Numbered from the stretch's first letter, positions 54,305 through 63,264 are shown. The stretch: DNA of 64,000 nucleotides from Pseudoduganella buxea (GCF_009720835.1 NZ_WNKZ01000020.1:1-64000); one strand, 5' to 3'. A program made the numbers and translations. Notes: generated by a model not told the origin, from the sequence alone.

Positions 54305-57055
54305 CTAACTTGTCTCCATGAGTTCGCTTTGTGCTTCCGGCGCCCGATTAATCGCCTGCAAGCGCAATCGGATCTGTTTTTCTACTTCGATGATGGCGAA
54401 CAGGGCCACGCCGGTCCCCACTACCCAAACGCCATCCAGGAACGGGATGGACACCGTATCGAATACGGATTGCAAAGGCGGAACATACGTGATGCACAAT
54501 TGCGCTGCCGTAACAATGGCCACCACGATCCAGACGACCTTTGTTCCGCGAACCGCCTTCCACGTCAGTGACGTGCCATAGATATTGCGAATGAAGAAGA
54601 GGTGAAAGATCTCCATGACCACAAGCGTGTTGACCGCCATGGTTCGTGCCAGCTCCACCGAATAGCCGCGATTGATGGCATAGGAATAAATCCCATAGAC
54701 ACCGCATAGAAACAGCACGGAGACCAACACCATATGCCACACCAGGGCTGCGCTCAGTAGCGGTTCATTGCGCGCACGCGGTGGCCGACGCATCGTGTTT
54801 TCCTCGGTCGGCTCGAAGGCCAGGGCGATGCCCAACGTAATGGCCGTGATAAGGTTTATCCACAATATCTGTACGGGCGTAACCGGCAGCGTCATGCCGA
54901 ACAAGAGTGCCACGATGATGGTCATGGCTTCGCCGGCATTGGTCGGCAAGGTCCAGCTGATCACTTTCTTGATGTTATCGTACACCGTCCGCCCTTCGCG
55001 CACGGCGGCGACGATGGACGCGAAATTGTCATCGGCAAGCACGAGCTCAGCCGCTTCCTTCGCCGCTTCGCTGCCCTTTTTTCCCATCGCAATTCCTGCG
55101 TCGGCGCGCTTGAGGGCCGGTGCATCGTTGACGCCATCCCCCGTCATGGCAACAGTCATCCCCTTGGCTTGCAGGGCCATTACCAGGCGCAGCTTATGTT
55201 CCGGACTGGTCCGCGCAAAAATATCGCATTTGAATGCTGCTGCTTGAAGCGCGGCGTCGTCCATGCCGTCCAGATCGGTACCGGTCAATACGATATCCGT
55301 ATTCTGCAGACCAATTTGCCTGCCGATGGCTGCCGCAGTCATGGCATGGTCGCCCGTGATCATCTTGACGCGTATTCCCGCGCCATGGCATTCCGCGACG
55401 GCCGTGATCGCCTCCGCCCGCGGCGGGTCGATCATCCCCACCATGCCAAGCAGGACCAGCGAATCTTGCACAGCCCCATGCTCCAGTACCGTGTGTTGCG
55501 GCTCGGCCGGTTTTGCCGCGAACGCAAGCAGCCGCTGTCCCATGCATGCCAACATTTCCGCCTTTGCGGTCCAGTACGTTGCGTCGAGAGCCTCCAAATG
55601 GCCATCGGCCCCACGCTGCTGCCGGCACATCGACAGTATTTGCTCGGGGGCACCTTTGACGAATACAGTGGCATTGCCGTTGTGATCATGGTTCAGCGTT
55701 GCCATGAAACGGTGCCTGGCATCGAAGGGAATCACGTCTGTCCTTGCCCACGTAAGCGATTCCTGCCGGGTGTCCATGCCCAGTTTTCCCGCAAAGGCCA
55801 GCAGTGCGCCTTCCATCGGGTCGCCTTCCACCTGCCAGAAGGCGTCTTTCTCAACCAGTGCCGCATCATTGCAGAGTGCCGCTGCGCGGGCGAGCTCTTC
55901 CAGCACGACATGCTCGGCCGGTGCGATCCGTGCATCGCCCAGCTTGAGCGACCCATTCGGTTCATAACCCATTCCCTGGAGTGTGAACGTATCCCGGCTT
56001 GTCAGCACCGAAACGACCATCATTTCGTTGCGGGTCAATGTGCCCGTTTTGTCTGTACAGATGACGGAGACGGAACCCAGGGTTTCGATGGCGGGAAGGC
56101 GCCGTACAATCGCATTGCGCCTGGCCATGGACGAGACACCTGTTGCCAACGTAATGGTCATAACGGCCGGGAGCCCTTCGGGAATGGCCGCCACGGACAG
56201 TCCGACCACCGCCATGAAGAAGTCGGAGATATCCCGGTGCCCGGTCACATAACCATACACCAGCAGCAGCGCGGCGATCAGGAGTATCAGGACGGTAAGC
56301 CATTTGGCAAACACGCCCATTTGCGTGACCAGGGGTGTCGTCAGCGTCTCGACCTGTGAAAGCAGTCCGCTGATACGCCCGATTTCCGTCTGGCTTCCGG
56401 TAGCCACCACCACGCCTCTTCCCTGTCCGCTTGTGACGAGAGTTCCCGAGAATGCCATGCAGGAGCGCTCGCCCACCGGCGCTGCCGAGGCAACCGGCTG
56501 CGTATTTTTCTCGACCGGAACCGATTCGCCAGTCAGGATTGCTTCTTGTACCGTCATGCCATAAGCACTTATCAGCCGGAGGTCCGCGGGCACTTTATCG
56601 CCTGCCTCGAGCAACACGACGTCGCCAGGTACCAGATTCTCACCCGGGATACTGATGCGTTCACCGCTACGTATCACGTTGGCTTGCGGAGCAAGCATAT
56701 GCCGGATCGCGTCCATGGCCTTTTCAGCCTTGCCTTCCTGAATGAAGCCAATCGTGGCGTTGGCAAGGACGACCAGCAGTATGACGCCCGTGTCGACCCA
56801 ATGGCCGAGTGCGGCCGTGGCTACCGCGCAGCCCAGCAGGACATAAATCAGGATGTTATGGAATTGCAGTAGAAAACGAATTGCCGCACTGCGCTTGGCC
56901 GCCGCCGGTAGACGGTTGGCGCCATGTTTCTCGAACTGCGCCCTGGCTTGCGCATGGCTGAGCCCGGACATGGAGGTTTGCGCCTGTTCGAAGGTACTGT
57001 CGACACTCACCGTGTGCCAGGATGCGCCCCCCAACTGCTGGTTTGTCATGTCCAC
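54305..57055 (-). CDS. P-type cation-transporting ATPase (P2 family)
   Basis: A 916-residue membrane pump. N-terminal cation_ATPase_N domain, actuator motif LTGESVPVEKN, TM4 motif AIPEGLPAVM, phosphorylation motif CTDKTGTLTRNE, KGAPE in the N domain, and hinge TGDGVNDAPALKRADAGIAMG are all present, with about ten helices including six at the C-terminal end (cation_ATPase_C). The family transports Ca2+, Na+/K+ or Mn2+; the ion here is not determined. It is last in the minus-strand stress cluster, 13 nt after the UspA gene. Base composition is less GC-rich than most of the window. Confidence 0.94.
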   Translation of the reverse strand: MDMTNQQLGGASWHTVSVDSTFEQAQTSMSGLSHAQARAQFEKHGANRLPAAAKRSAAIRFLLQFHNILIYVLLGCAVATAALGHWVDTGVILLVVLANATIGFIQEGKAEKAMDAIRHMLAPQANVIRSGERISIPGENLVPGDVVLLEAGDKVPADLRLISAYGMTVQEAILTGESVPVEKNTQPVASAAPVGERSCMAFSGTLVTSGQGRGVVVATGSQTEIGRISGLLSQVETLTTPLVTQMGVFAKWLTVLILLIAALLLVYGYVTGHRDISDFFMAVVGLSVAAIPEGLPAVMTITLATGVSSMARRNAIVRRLPAIETLGSVSVICTDKTGTLTRNEMMVVSVLTSRDTFTLQGMGYEPNGSLKLGDARIAPAEHVVLEELARAAALCNDAALVEKDAFWQVEGDPMEGALLAFAGKLGMDTRQESLTWARTDVIPFDARHRFMATLNHDHNGNATVFVKGAPEQILSMCRQQRGADGHLEALDATYWTAKAEMLACMGQRLLAFAAKPAEPQHTVLEHGAVQDSLVLLGMVGMIDPPRAEAITAVAECHGAGIRVKMITGDHAMTAAAIGRQIGLQNTDIVLTGTDLDGMDDAALQAAAFKCDIFARTSPEHKLRLVMALQAKGMTVAMTGDGVNDAPALKRADAGIAMGKKGSEAAKEAAELVLADDNFASIVAAVREGRTVYDNIKKVISWTLPTNAGEAMTIIVALLFGMTLPVTPVQILWINLITAITLGIALAFEPTEENTMRRPPRARNEPLLSAALVWHMVLVSVLFLCGVYGIYSYAINRGYSVELARTMAVNTLVVMEIFHLFFIRNIYGTSLTWKAVRGTKVVWIVVAIVTAAQLCITYVPPLQSVFDTVSIPFLDGVWVVGTGVALFAIIEVEKQIRLRLQAINRAPEAQSELMETS

Positions 57056-57068
57056 TGACGCTCCCTTC

Positions 57069-58007
57069 TCAATATGCTTTTACGGGGGAAACAAAACCAT
57101 TGGGTTTTGATGCCAGAAGAGAGCATTCCAGCTTTTGTACGATGTCCTCAGCTGTGTTGCCAATCAGGAAGCCCGGGATACCGGTACGGGCCACCGTACC
57201 CATCACCAGCAGCGATATATCATTTTCGGCAGTGAACTTCGGAATAAGCTGATCGGCGTGACCGTGCAGGTGGTGCAATCGAAAACTGCTGCCGATCCGG
57301 GATTTTTTTATGAGGTTTTCGAGGGCGTCGCGATGGTGATGTTCTGCTTCACCCACTATCCTTTGCAACTCATCGTCTGCGATCTTGATGAACGGACTAT
57401 TCTTGAGGGAATCCTCGAATTCGTAGTTCCAGCAAGAAACGATATTCAATTCAGCTTTGAAAATAGCGGCAAGCGCGCAAGAAAGCTGAAGCAGCCGAAG
57501 CGCAAGGTCGGCACCTTCCAGCGCTGCGCTTTGCGGATCGATTGCGACTGCGATCTTCGGTGTGGCCGGCACTGTCGCGACGGGCCGTTGCAGCCACACG
57601 GGGCAGGGGCACTTCCGCAGGAGTTCCATGTCCAGTGACCTGAAACCCCGGTTGTTGTCGTTGGGTTCTATCGCCTTTACGACCAAGTCATGGGCATTTT
57701 TCAATACATGACGAATAATGCGTGTGGCCGGCGTGCTGCCACTTTCCAGCTCGACGTGAACAGCGAGGTCGGAGCCGGCGGTTCCGCTGCGTTCGCGGAC
57801 CGACTCGATCGACGCGTTCACCTGCTGGCGAAGCGATGCCTCATACGTGTCGCGGTACTGTGCCAAGCCATAAGGCAGCTTTGGGCAAACGATCAGTATA
57901 TTCAGTTCCGCCTCGCTGGCACGGGCGAGAGCAAAGGCCTGTTCAAGGGTGTCGGTTTCGTCCGCCAGGCCGTGACTGATATACAGGATATTTTGAAATT
58001 TCCGCAT
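57069..58007 (-). CDS. Tandem UspA universal stress protein
   Basis: A 312-residue cytoplasmic protein with two UspA domains (about residues 1-150 and 155-305). The second domain carries the ATP-binding loop GTVARTGIPGFLIGNTAE; in the first the equivalent region (KAIEPNDNNRGFRSLD) is degenerate. This UspE-like architecture is typical of low-oxygen or stress regulons. Its neighbours are the P-type ATPase (13 nt downstream) and the MaoC-PTA fusion (125 bp upstream). Confidence 0.94.
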   Translation of the reverse strand: MRKFQNILYISHGLADETDTLEQAFALARASEAELNILIVCPKLPYGLAQYRDTYEASLRQQVNASIESVRERSGTAGSDLAVHVELESGSTPATRIIRHVLKNAHDLVVKAIEPNDNNRGFRSLDMELLRKCPCPVWLQRPVATVPATPKIAVAIDPQSAALEGADLALRLLQLSCALAAIFKAELNIVSCWNYEFEDSLKNSPFIKIADDELQRIVGEAEHHHRDALENLIKKSRIGSSFRLHHLHGHADQLIPKFTAENDISLLVMGTVARTGIPGFLIGNTAEDIVQKLECSLLASKPNGFVSPVKAY

Positions 58008-58132
58008 GAGGATCCCTCTGTGAGGTTAGTCGTCAATATTGTGGCTGGCGCCCATGCGCATCATGAAGGGCGCACGCAGGGCCGTCGGAACGGCCATTGT
58101 GATGGGGCGGCCCGGTTCGATTTGCCGGCACG

Positions 58133-59548
58133 TCACGGCGGAAAAGCCCGGTAGTGGTGGGCCAGCATGGTTGCGATGGCGCAGGAGCCGGTCCGCGAGG
58201 TGCGGGAATGCGGGGTGGCTGCGAGCACGACAGGCACCTTGGCGCCGAGGACGACGCCGGCACTGGCCGCGTTGCCCATGCATTCCAACTGCTTGGCCAG
58301 CATATTGCCGGCTTCCAGATCCGGAACGATCAGCACGTCGGCGTGCCCCGCAACCGGGGAAGTAATGCCCTTCACCCGGGCTGCGGCGATCGATACGGCG
58401 TTGTCGAAAGCGAGTGGCCCGTCGAGCAACGCGCCAACGATTTGTCCGCGCTCGGCCATTTTGCATAGCGCTGCCGCATCAAGCGTGGCCTGCATCGCTG
58501 GGTTGATTGTCTCGACCGCCGCCAGGATGGCCACGCGCGGCTCCGGTACACCGATCGCATGGGCCAGATCGATGGCGTTTTGCACGATATCTGCCTTGTC
58601 TTCAAGCGTGGGCGCGACGTTGACGACCGCATCCGTGATGATGAACGGCCGCGGATAGGTGGGCGTGTGCATCAGGAAGCAGTGGCTCAGGCGGCGCTTG
58701 GTGCGCAGGCCGGGTCCTGCCTTCAATATCGCATGAAGCAGCTCATCGACGTGCAGGCTGCCCTGCATCAAGGCATCGACCCGTCCCTCAGCGGCCAGGT
58801 CGGCTGCGCGCGCAGCAGCGGCATGACTATGCGGTACATCCTCGATCTCGAGGTCTGACAGATCCAGGCCGGCTTGCATGGCCATGGCCTGGAGCCGGGC
58901 CCTTGGCGCCACCAGCAGCGGCTCGATCAGGCCGGCGGCGCGCGCATCGAACACGGCCGTCAAACTGGGTGCATCGCAAGGATGGACGACCGCCATCTTG
59001 ATTGGACCCAGTGGACGCACCCGATCGAGCAGCTGCTCCAGGCCGCCACCAGCCGACAGGCGTACTTCAGGCAGAGTCGCGCTGGGACGCTCGATCCGTT
59101 CCGTCGGTGCCAGCACGGTCGCGACCCCTTCGATGACCGTTATGTCATTTTGATTGGTGCACATGCAATCCAGGGTCAGCAGCTTCCTGTTTTCGTCGCG
59201 CGAAACCACCGTGACCTTGATGAGCAAGGTGTCGCCAACTCGTACCGGTGCGCGGAATTTCAGGGTCTGCTTGAGGTAGACCGTTCCCGGTCCGGGCAGG
59301 CGGGTGCCCAGCACGGCGGAGATAAGCGCGCCGCCCCACATGCCATGTGCGATCACCCCGTGAAAGCGCGTGGCCGCGGCAAATTGCGCATCGAGGTGCT
59401 GGGGATTGAGGTCTCCCGACATTACGGCGAACAGCAAGATATCCTCGGGCGTAAGCGTTCGCTCGATGCTGGCGCATTCGCCGATGATTATCTCGTCGAA
59501 TGTGCGATTTCGAATCGTCCGGGCCGGGTCGGGGCTGGATGCAGTCAT
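58133..59548 (-). CDS. Bifunctional enoyl-CoA hydratase / phosphate acetyltransferase
   Basis: A 471-residue fusion. The N-terminal MaoC-like hotdog domain (about residues 15-145) has DLNPQHLDAQFAAATRFHGVIAHGM, with the catalytic Asp/His pair. The C-terminal PTA_PTB domain (about 170-470) has VVHPCDAPSLTAVFDA and a conserved PVAGHADVLIVPDLEAGN. It may couple CoA-ester hydration with acyl phosphate formation. In related genomes it usually precedes an acetate kinase gene; none is here. It follows fabI after 66 bp. Confidence 0.93.
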   Translation of the reverse strand: MTASSPDPARTIRNRTFDEIIIGECASIERTLTPEDILLFAVMSGDLNPQHLDAQFAAATRFHGVIAHGMWGGALISAVLGTRLPGPGTVYLKQTLKFRAPVRVGDTLLIKVTVVSRDENRKLLTLDCMCTNQNDITVIEGVATVLAPTERIERPSATLPEVRLSAGGGLEQLLDRVRPLGPIKMAVVHPCDAPSLTAVFDARAAGLIEPLLVAPRARLQAMAMQAGLDLSDLEIEDVPHSHAAAARAADLAAEGRVDALMQGSLHVDELLHAILKAGPGLRTKRRLSHCFLMHTPTYPRPFIITDAVVNVAPTLEDKADIVQNAIDLAHAIGVPEPRVAILAAVETINPAMQATLDAAALCKMAERGQIVGALLDGPLAFDNAVSIAAARVKGITSPVAGHADVLIVPDLEAGNMLAKQLECMGNAASAGVVLGAKVPVVLAATPHSRTSRTGSCAIATMLAHHYRAFPP

Positions 59549-59614
59549 GGCACTCGCGAGGATGGTCGATGCACCAGGTAATCCGCCCTCGGGCGGCGGG
59601 CGCCGTTCCAGGCC

Positions 59615-60388
59615 TTAGCCGAGAATGTGGTAGCCGGCGTCGACATACAAGGTATTGCCCGTCATGGCGCTGGCGCCGTCGCTGGCCAGGAAGGCGCACA
59701 GCGCGCCCACTTCCGCGATATCGACCAGGCGCCGCAGTGGCGCACGCCGTGCCGACTGGGCCAGCAACTCCTCGAAGCGCGGGATGCCCGAGGCCGCGCG
59801 CGTGGCAAGCGGGCCCGGCGAGACCGCGTTGACACGGATACCTTCTGGGCCAAGTTCGGCAGCCAGGTAGCGGACGCTGGCTTCCAGCGCCGCTTTCACC
59901 GGCCCCATCACGCCATAATCGGGAATGACCTCCTCCGCGCCGACATAGCTCATCGTCATCAGGCTGCCGCCATCCGTCATCAGCGGCCTCGCCAATCGGG
60001 CCATGCGCGCAAACGAATGACATGAAATGTCCATCGCCCGCAGGAACCCTTCCCGCGAGCTATCGATGACGCGGCCATGCAGGTCGCTTTTTGGTGCGAA
60101 GGCAATCGAGTGAAGGAGGAAATCGAGGCGTCCCCAGCGCGCTCCGACAGCATCAAATACCGCCTCGAGCTGGCCTGGTTGTTCCACGTCCAGGCACATT
60201 GCCACGGTGGCATCGACCTGGCGTGCCAGGGGCTCGACGTGCACGCGCGCCTTCTCGTTGAACCATGTCACCGCCAGTTCCGCGCCGGCCGCGTGAAACG
60301 CCCGTGCGGCGCCCCACGCGATACTACGGTCGTTGGCGATGCCGACAACGAGGCCTTTTTTGCCCTGCAGCGTCAGTGATGGCTTCAC
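59615..60388 (-). CDS. fabI: Enoyl-ACP reductase, FabI family
   Basis: A 257-residue NADH-dependent reductase of the FAS II cycle. GIANDRSIAWGAARAFHAAGAEL is the FabI-type cofactor motif; the catalytic Tyr-x6-Lys is PDYGVMGPVKAALEASVRY; SIAFAPKSDL is the FabI substrate loop. This is likely a second, alternative FabI tied to the stress cluster, since the housekeeping copy usually sits elsewhere; that is inference. ATG 60388 begins the protein MKPSLTLQGKKGLVVG. A short open frame with a good ribosome site overlaps its 5' end. Confidence 0.94.
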   Translation of the reverse strand: MKPSLTLQGKKGLVVGIANDRSIAWGAARAFHAAGAELAVTWFNEKARVHVEPLARQVDATVAMCLDVEQPGQLEAVFDAVGARWGRLDFLLHSIAFAPKSDLHGRVIDSSREGFLRAMDISCHSFARMARLARPLMTDGGSLMTMSYVGAEEVIPDYGVMGPVKAALEASVRYLAAELGPEGIRVNAVSPGPLATRAASGIPRFEELLAQSARRAPLRRLVDIAEVGALCAFLASDGASAMTGNTLYVDAGYHILG

Positions 60389-60521
60389 GTGAATTCTCGG
60401 GTTGACTGCCAGCGCAAAGCGCGTCCAGGCGGGATTTCCTGTTTGCGCGAGGCGCGATCAGCGCTGCGATCGACGCACCGCTATCGCGCGGCGCGGCCTG
60501 GCCGGGGATTGTCGCCTGCAT
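60324..60521 (-). CDS. Candidate 65-codon leader or remnant ORF ahead of fabI
   Basis: ATG 60521 has AGGAG 7 nt upstream and lies where the first gene of an FNR-type transcript would start (about 27 nt after the expected start site). The frame of 65 residues overlaps fabI by 65 nt in another frame. The peptide (MQATIPGQAAPRDSG...) has no recognisable domain. It may be a leader peptide, the stump of a lost first gene, or chance. Confidence 0.25.
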   Translation of the reverse strand: MQATIPGQAAPRDSGASIAALIAPRANRKSRLDALCAGSQPENSREAITDAAGQKRPRCRHRQRP

Positions 60522-60581
60522 GTTGCACTCCTGGCCTATGTCCCAGGGTAGGACGATAATGCAAGAAACCTGGAGGGAGGA

Positions 60582-60595
60582 TTGATCTAAGTCAA
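60582..60595. promoter_or_regulatory. FNR/Anr-like box upstream of the stress cluster
   Basis: TTGATCTAAGTCAA matches the FNR/Anr consensus TTGAT-N4-ATCAA at 9 of 10 conserved positions. Counting 41.5 nt from the centre on the minus strand puts a start site near 60547, with CATTAT at a fitting -10 position. This is the class II layout of an oxygen-controlled promoter driving fabI and the genes after it. Confidence 0.7.
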
Positions 60596-60948
60596 AATCG
60601 CGTCAGGCGAATTCGAATTAAGACGATGCAGCGCATCAGGCTATGACCGGGGGACAGTCGGTTCGCCCTTGTCAATCAACGCTATCGTGCTGGGGTACCG
60701 GCGACCCATGGCGTGTCGACCAGGGCAGCATGCTGCCGAGCGGCGATACTGCCGCGTTCAGCGTCAATCCTTGGCCAGCGCAAAAGCTATGTACAAGGTT
60801 CGAGGTGTGCGGGGTGTCGATCGCCTGGCGGGCGGAAGGCATCCAGGTGGTGATGGGCGGGACTGGGGCAGGTGAGCGATGGGCCAGCGAGGCGTCTGGA
60901 CGTCAATAGGCCTGCACTGCCCCTTAACCTCGTAAAGGCTGTCTTGTC
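60596..60948. other. Intergenic stretch without a recognised gene
   Basis: About 350 bp between the FNR-like box and the M14 remnant. An open frame (60643-60909, plus) exists but has no ribosome site and no recognisable content. A perfect 14-bp palindrome GGCAGCATGCTGCC is at 60724-60737. I see no promoter or RNA gene that I can support. Confidence 0.5.
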
Positions 60949-61052
60949 AGAGCCCGCGCGCGCTCCGAATCCTTCGCCGGCGCCAGGCTTGCCGTGATGA
61001 ACGCTGCAACCGGCATCCGTGTACCGGACGCGCGGGTGGTCCGGGTGCTCTG
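60949..61052 (+). pseudogene. Decayed copy of the M14 peptidase 3' end
   Basis: The DNA aligns by eye with 54140-54242: CAGAGCCCGCGCGC, CTTCGCC.GGCGCCA, TGATGAACGC.GCAACC and GTACCGGACG..CGGGTG recur in order with small indels. One frame gives SPRAL...RRRQACRDERCNRHPCTGRA, parallel to SPRAR...ARRHSSWDERFNLYPVYRTA of the intact gene. It is followed by the same palindrome. It has frameshifts and is not expressed as a gene. Confidence 0.75.
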
Positions 61053-61091
61053 GATGTTGCCCGAAAAATGGGGTCTGTCCCCATTTTTCGG
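61053..61091. repeat. Dispersed palindrome, site E
   Basis: CCGAAAAATGGGG-TCTGT-CCCCATTTTTCGG, a 13-bp perfect stem, preceded by GATGTTGC as at site D. It ends 8 nt beyond the ttcA stop on the minus strand and should terminate the SDR-folB-ttcA transcript. Confidence 0.92.
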
Positions 61092-61099
61092 ATGTGCCC

Positions 61100-62032
61100 T
61101 TAGGCGGACTGGACGGGGATGATGCCGGGAATTGTCGCTGGCGTCGAGCAGGGCTCCTCATCGAACGCGATATCGCCCAGCGGGTTGGCGATGCCGTCCG
61201 TCTTCAGGTCGGTAAAGCCGAACAGGTTGCGGTCCATCAGGTGCGATGGGATCACGGTGGACAGCGACGAGAACACGCTTTCGACGCGGCCCGGGTGCTT
61301 CTTTTCCCAGTCGCGCAGCATGGCCTTGATCTGCTTGCGCTGCAGGTTCTCCTGCGAGCCGCACAGGTCGCACGGGATGATGGGGAAGCCCTTGACCTCG
61401 GCGTAGCGGGTCGTGTCTTCTTCCTTCACGTAGGCCAGCGGGCGGATCACCATGTGCTTGCCGTCGTCCGACACCAGCTTGGCCGGCATGCCCTTGAGCT
61501 TCCCGCCGAAGAACATATTCAGGAAGAAGGTCTCCAGGATGTCGTCGCGGTGGTGGCCCAGTGCGATCTTGTTCGCGCCCAGCTCGTCGGCAACGCGGTA
61601 CAGGATGCCGCGGCGCAGGCGCGAGCACAGCGAGCAGGTCGTCTTGCCTTCCGGGATCAGGCGCTTGACGATGCTGTAGGTGTCCTGGTTCTCGATATGG
61701 AAGGCCACGCCCAGTTCCGTCAGGTAGGCCGGCAGGATATCGGCCGGGAAGTTCGGCTGCTTCTGGTCCAGGTTGACGGCGACGATGTCGAAATGGATCG
61801 GCGCGCGCTCGCGCAGCGTCATCAGGATGTCGAGCAGGGCGTAGCTGTCCTTGCCGCCGGACAGGCACACCATCACCTTGTCGCCGTCCTCGATCATGTT
61901 GAAGTCGCCGATGGCCTGGCCCACCAGGCGGCAGAGGCGCTTGTGCAGCTTGTTGTTCTCGTAGGCGATTTTCTCGGCGCTCTTCTCCGCGCCTTTGTCC
62001 GCCACGGCGGCGTTGTCGATCACGGCGTTCAT
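61100..62032 (-). CDS. ttcA: tRNA 2-thiocytidine(32) synthetase TtcA
   Basis: A 310-residue ATP-dependent, iron-sulfur-using tRNA thiolase that modifies C32. The PP-loop is [15 protein letters not shown], and the two CxxC pairs that hold the cluster are [11 protein letters not shown] and [11 protein letters not shown] 62032 overlaps the folB stop by 4 nt; the longer open frame upstream is antisense-like Arg-rich sequence. It is last in the SDR-folB-ttcA set. Confidence 0.96.
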   Translation of the reverse strand: MNAVIDNAAVADKGAEKSAEKIAYENNKLHKRLCRLVGQAIGDFNMIEDGDKVMVCLSGGKDSYALLDILMTLRERAPIHFDIVAVNLDQKQPNFPADILPAYLTELGVAFHIENQDTYSIVKRLIPEGKTTCSLCSRLRRGILYRVADELGANKIALGHHRDDILETFFLNMFFGGKLKGMPAKLVSDDGKHMVIRPLAYVKEEDTTRYAEVKGFPIIPCDLCGSQENLQRKQIKAMLRDWEKKHPGRVESVFSSLSTVIPSHLMDRNLFGFTDLKTDGIANPLGDIAFDEEPCSTPATIPGIIPVQSA

Positions 62033-62427
62033 ACGTCGTCCTTGATGCGGAACACTTCGACGCCGACGCCTTCGCAGTCCGGATACACATCCGGCTTCAT
62101 CGTCGATACGCGGGCGGCGCGCACGCGCGGGTGGGCCAGCATGGCCTGCACCACGTCGTCGCACAGCGTTTCCTGCAGGTGCACGTGGCCCTGGGCCATG
62201 CGGCGCGCGATGGTGTCGCGCATGAAGTCGTAGTCGACCACTTCGTGCAGCTCGTCGGCGGTCGGCGTCGACACGGCCAGCGGGATATACAGGTCGACAT
62301 TGATCAGGACGCGCTGTTCGCCCTTTTTCTCGAAATCGTGCACGCCGATATTGATCTGCACTTCGTAGTTGCGCAGGAACAGCCGGCGGCAGTCCTGCAG
62401 GCGGGGGTGGGTCAGGGCGGACAGCAT
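62029..62427 (-). CDS. folB: Dihydroneopterin aldolase
   Basis: A 132-residue enzyme of folate synthesis, cleaving dihydroneopterin to 6-hydroxymethyl-dihydropterin. [29 protein letters not shown] is the FolB signature, with the conserved Glu and the later [12 protein letters not shown]; the C-terminal VSTMKPDV lysine is the catalytic Lys. About 16 residues precede the usual start. It overlaps ttcA and follows the SDR gene after 29 nt. Confidence 0.95.
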   Translation of the reverse strand: MLSALTHPRLQDCRRLFLRNYEVQINIGVHDFEKKGEQRVLINVDLYIPLAVSTPTADELHEVVDYDFMRDTIARRMAQGHVHLQETLCDDVVQAMLAHPRVRAARVSTMKPDVYPDCEGVGVEVFRIKDDV

Positions 62428-62456
62428 AATTAACCTTCTATGGAATCGAATATTCT

Positions 62457-63227
62457 TTACGTCGCGAGGAACATCACGTCGCGCGGCAGCGGCATCAGGT
62501 GCTGGCCGCCGTCGACCAGCAGGGTGGTGCCCGTGACGGCACCGGCCGTGGCGGCATACAGCACGGCGGCCACGATATCTTCCGGGGTGCTGGAGCGGCC
62601 CAGCGGCGTCTGCGCATGGGCCTTGGCGAAGCCGGCTTCGTCCTGGTCGCCCGAGACGAGCGTGATGCCCGGGGCCACGCCGACCACGCGCACCTTCGGC
62701 GCCAGCGCCTGCGCCAGCATCGTCGTGGCCGTGTGCAGCGCTGCCTTGGACAGCGTGTACGACAAAAAATCGGGATTGAGATTGTACAGCTTCTGGTCCA
62801 GCAGGTTCACCACGACCCCCTGTCGGCCCGCCGCGGTGTGGTCATGCAGCGACTGCGCCAGCAGCACGGGCGCCCCCACATTGGCGTGCATGTGCCGGTC
62901 CAGCCGGGCCAGGGTGAAGTCGGCCGCGCTGTCATAATCGAACAGCGAGGCGTTGTTGACGACACAACGCACCTCGCCCAGCGCGGCGACGGCGGCCGGC
63001 AGCAGGGCGTGCACGGCCGCTTCGTCGGCCAGGTCCGCGTGCAGCGCGACGGCGCGCCGGCCCATGGCCTCGACCTGGCCGGCCACTTCCATCGCATCGT
63101 CGCGCGAGGTGCCGTAGTGCACGGCCACGTCCCAGCCGGCCCGCGCCATGCCCAGCGCGATGGCGCGGCCGATGCGCCGGCCGGCGCCCGTCACCAGCGC
63201 AACGGGCGCGGCGTCAAGATTGCTCAT
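62457..63227 (-). CDS. SDR oxidoreductase, pteridine reductase-like (FolM type)
   Basis: A 256-residue short-chain dehydrogenase. The cofactor motif is TGAGRRIGRAIALGMARAG with Arg after the Gly-rich loop, pointing to NADPH. The active-site Tyr-x3-Lys is SYTLSKAAL. NLLDQKLYNLNPDFLSYT is shared with pteridine reductases and FolM. Its position directly before folB supports a role in dihydromonapterin or dihydrofolate reduction; this assignment is inference. It is divergent from the methyltransferase gene. Confidence 0.88.
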   Translation of the reverse strand: MSNLDAAPVALVTGAGRRIGRAIALGMARAGWDVAVHYGTSRDDAMEVAGQVEAMGRRAVALHADLADEAAVHALLPAAVAALGEVRCVVNNASLFDYDSAADFTLARLDRHMHANVGAPVLLAQSLHDHTAAGRQGVVVNLLDQKLYNLNPDFLSYTLSKAALHTATTMLAQALAPKVRVVGVAPGITLVSGDQDEAGFAKAHAQTPLGRSSTPEDIVAAVLYAATAGAVTGTTLLVDGGQHLMPLPRDVMFLAT

Positions 63228-63252
63228 GTTCGATTACTCCAGAAGACGTTGC

Positions 63253-63258
63253 TACAAT
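63253..63258 (+). promoter_or_regulatory. Likely -10 element of the methyltransferase gene
   Basis: TACAAT lies so close to the ATG (63265) that a transcript starting 7 nt after it would begin at the start codon. No ribosome site fits between them. Confidence 0.45.
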
Positions 63259-63264
63259 GCGCGG

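Noticed and set aside
60643-60909. An 88-codon open frame between the FNR-like box and the M14 remnant
   Set aside because: No ribosome site, no similarity to known motifs, and it lies in a probable insertion scar.
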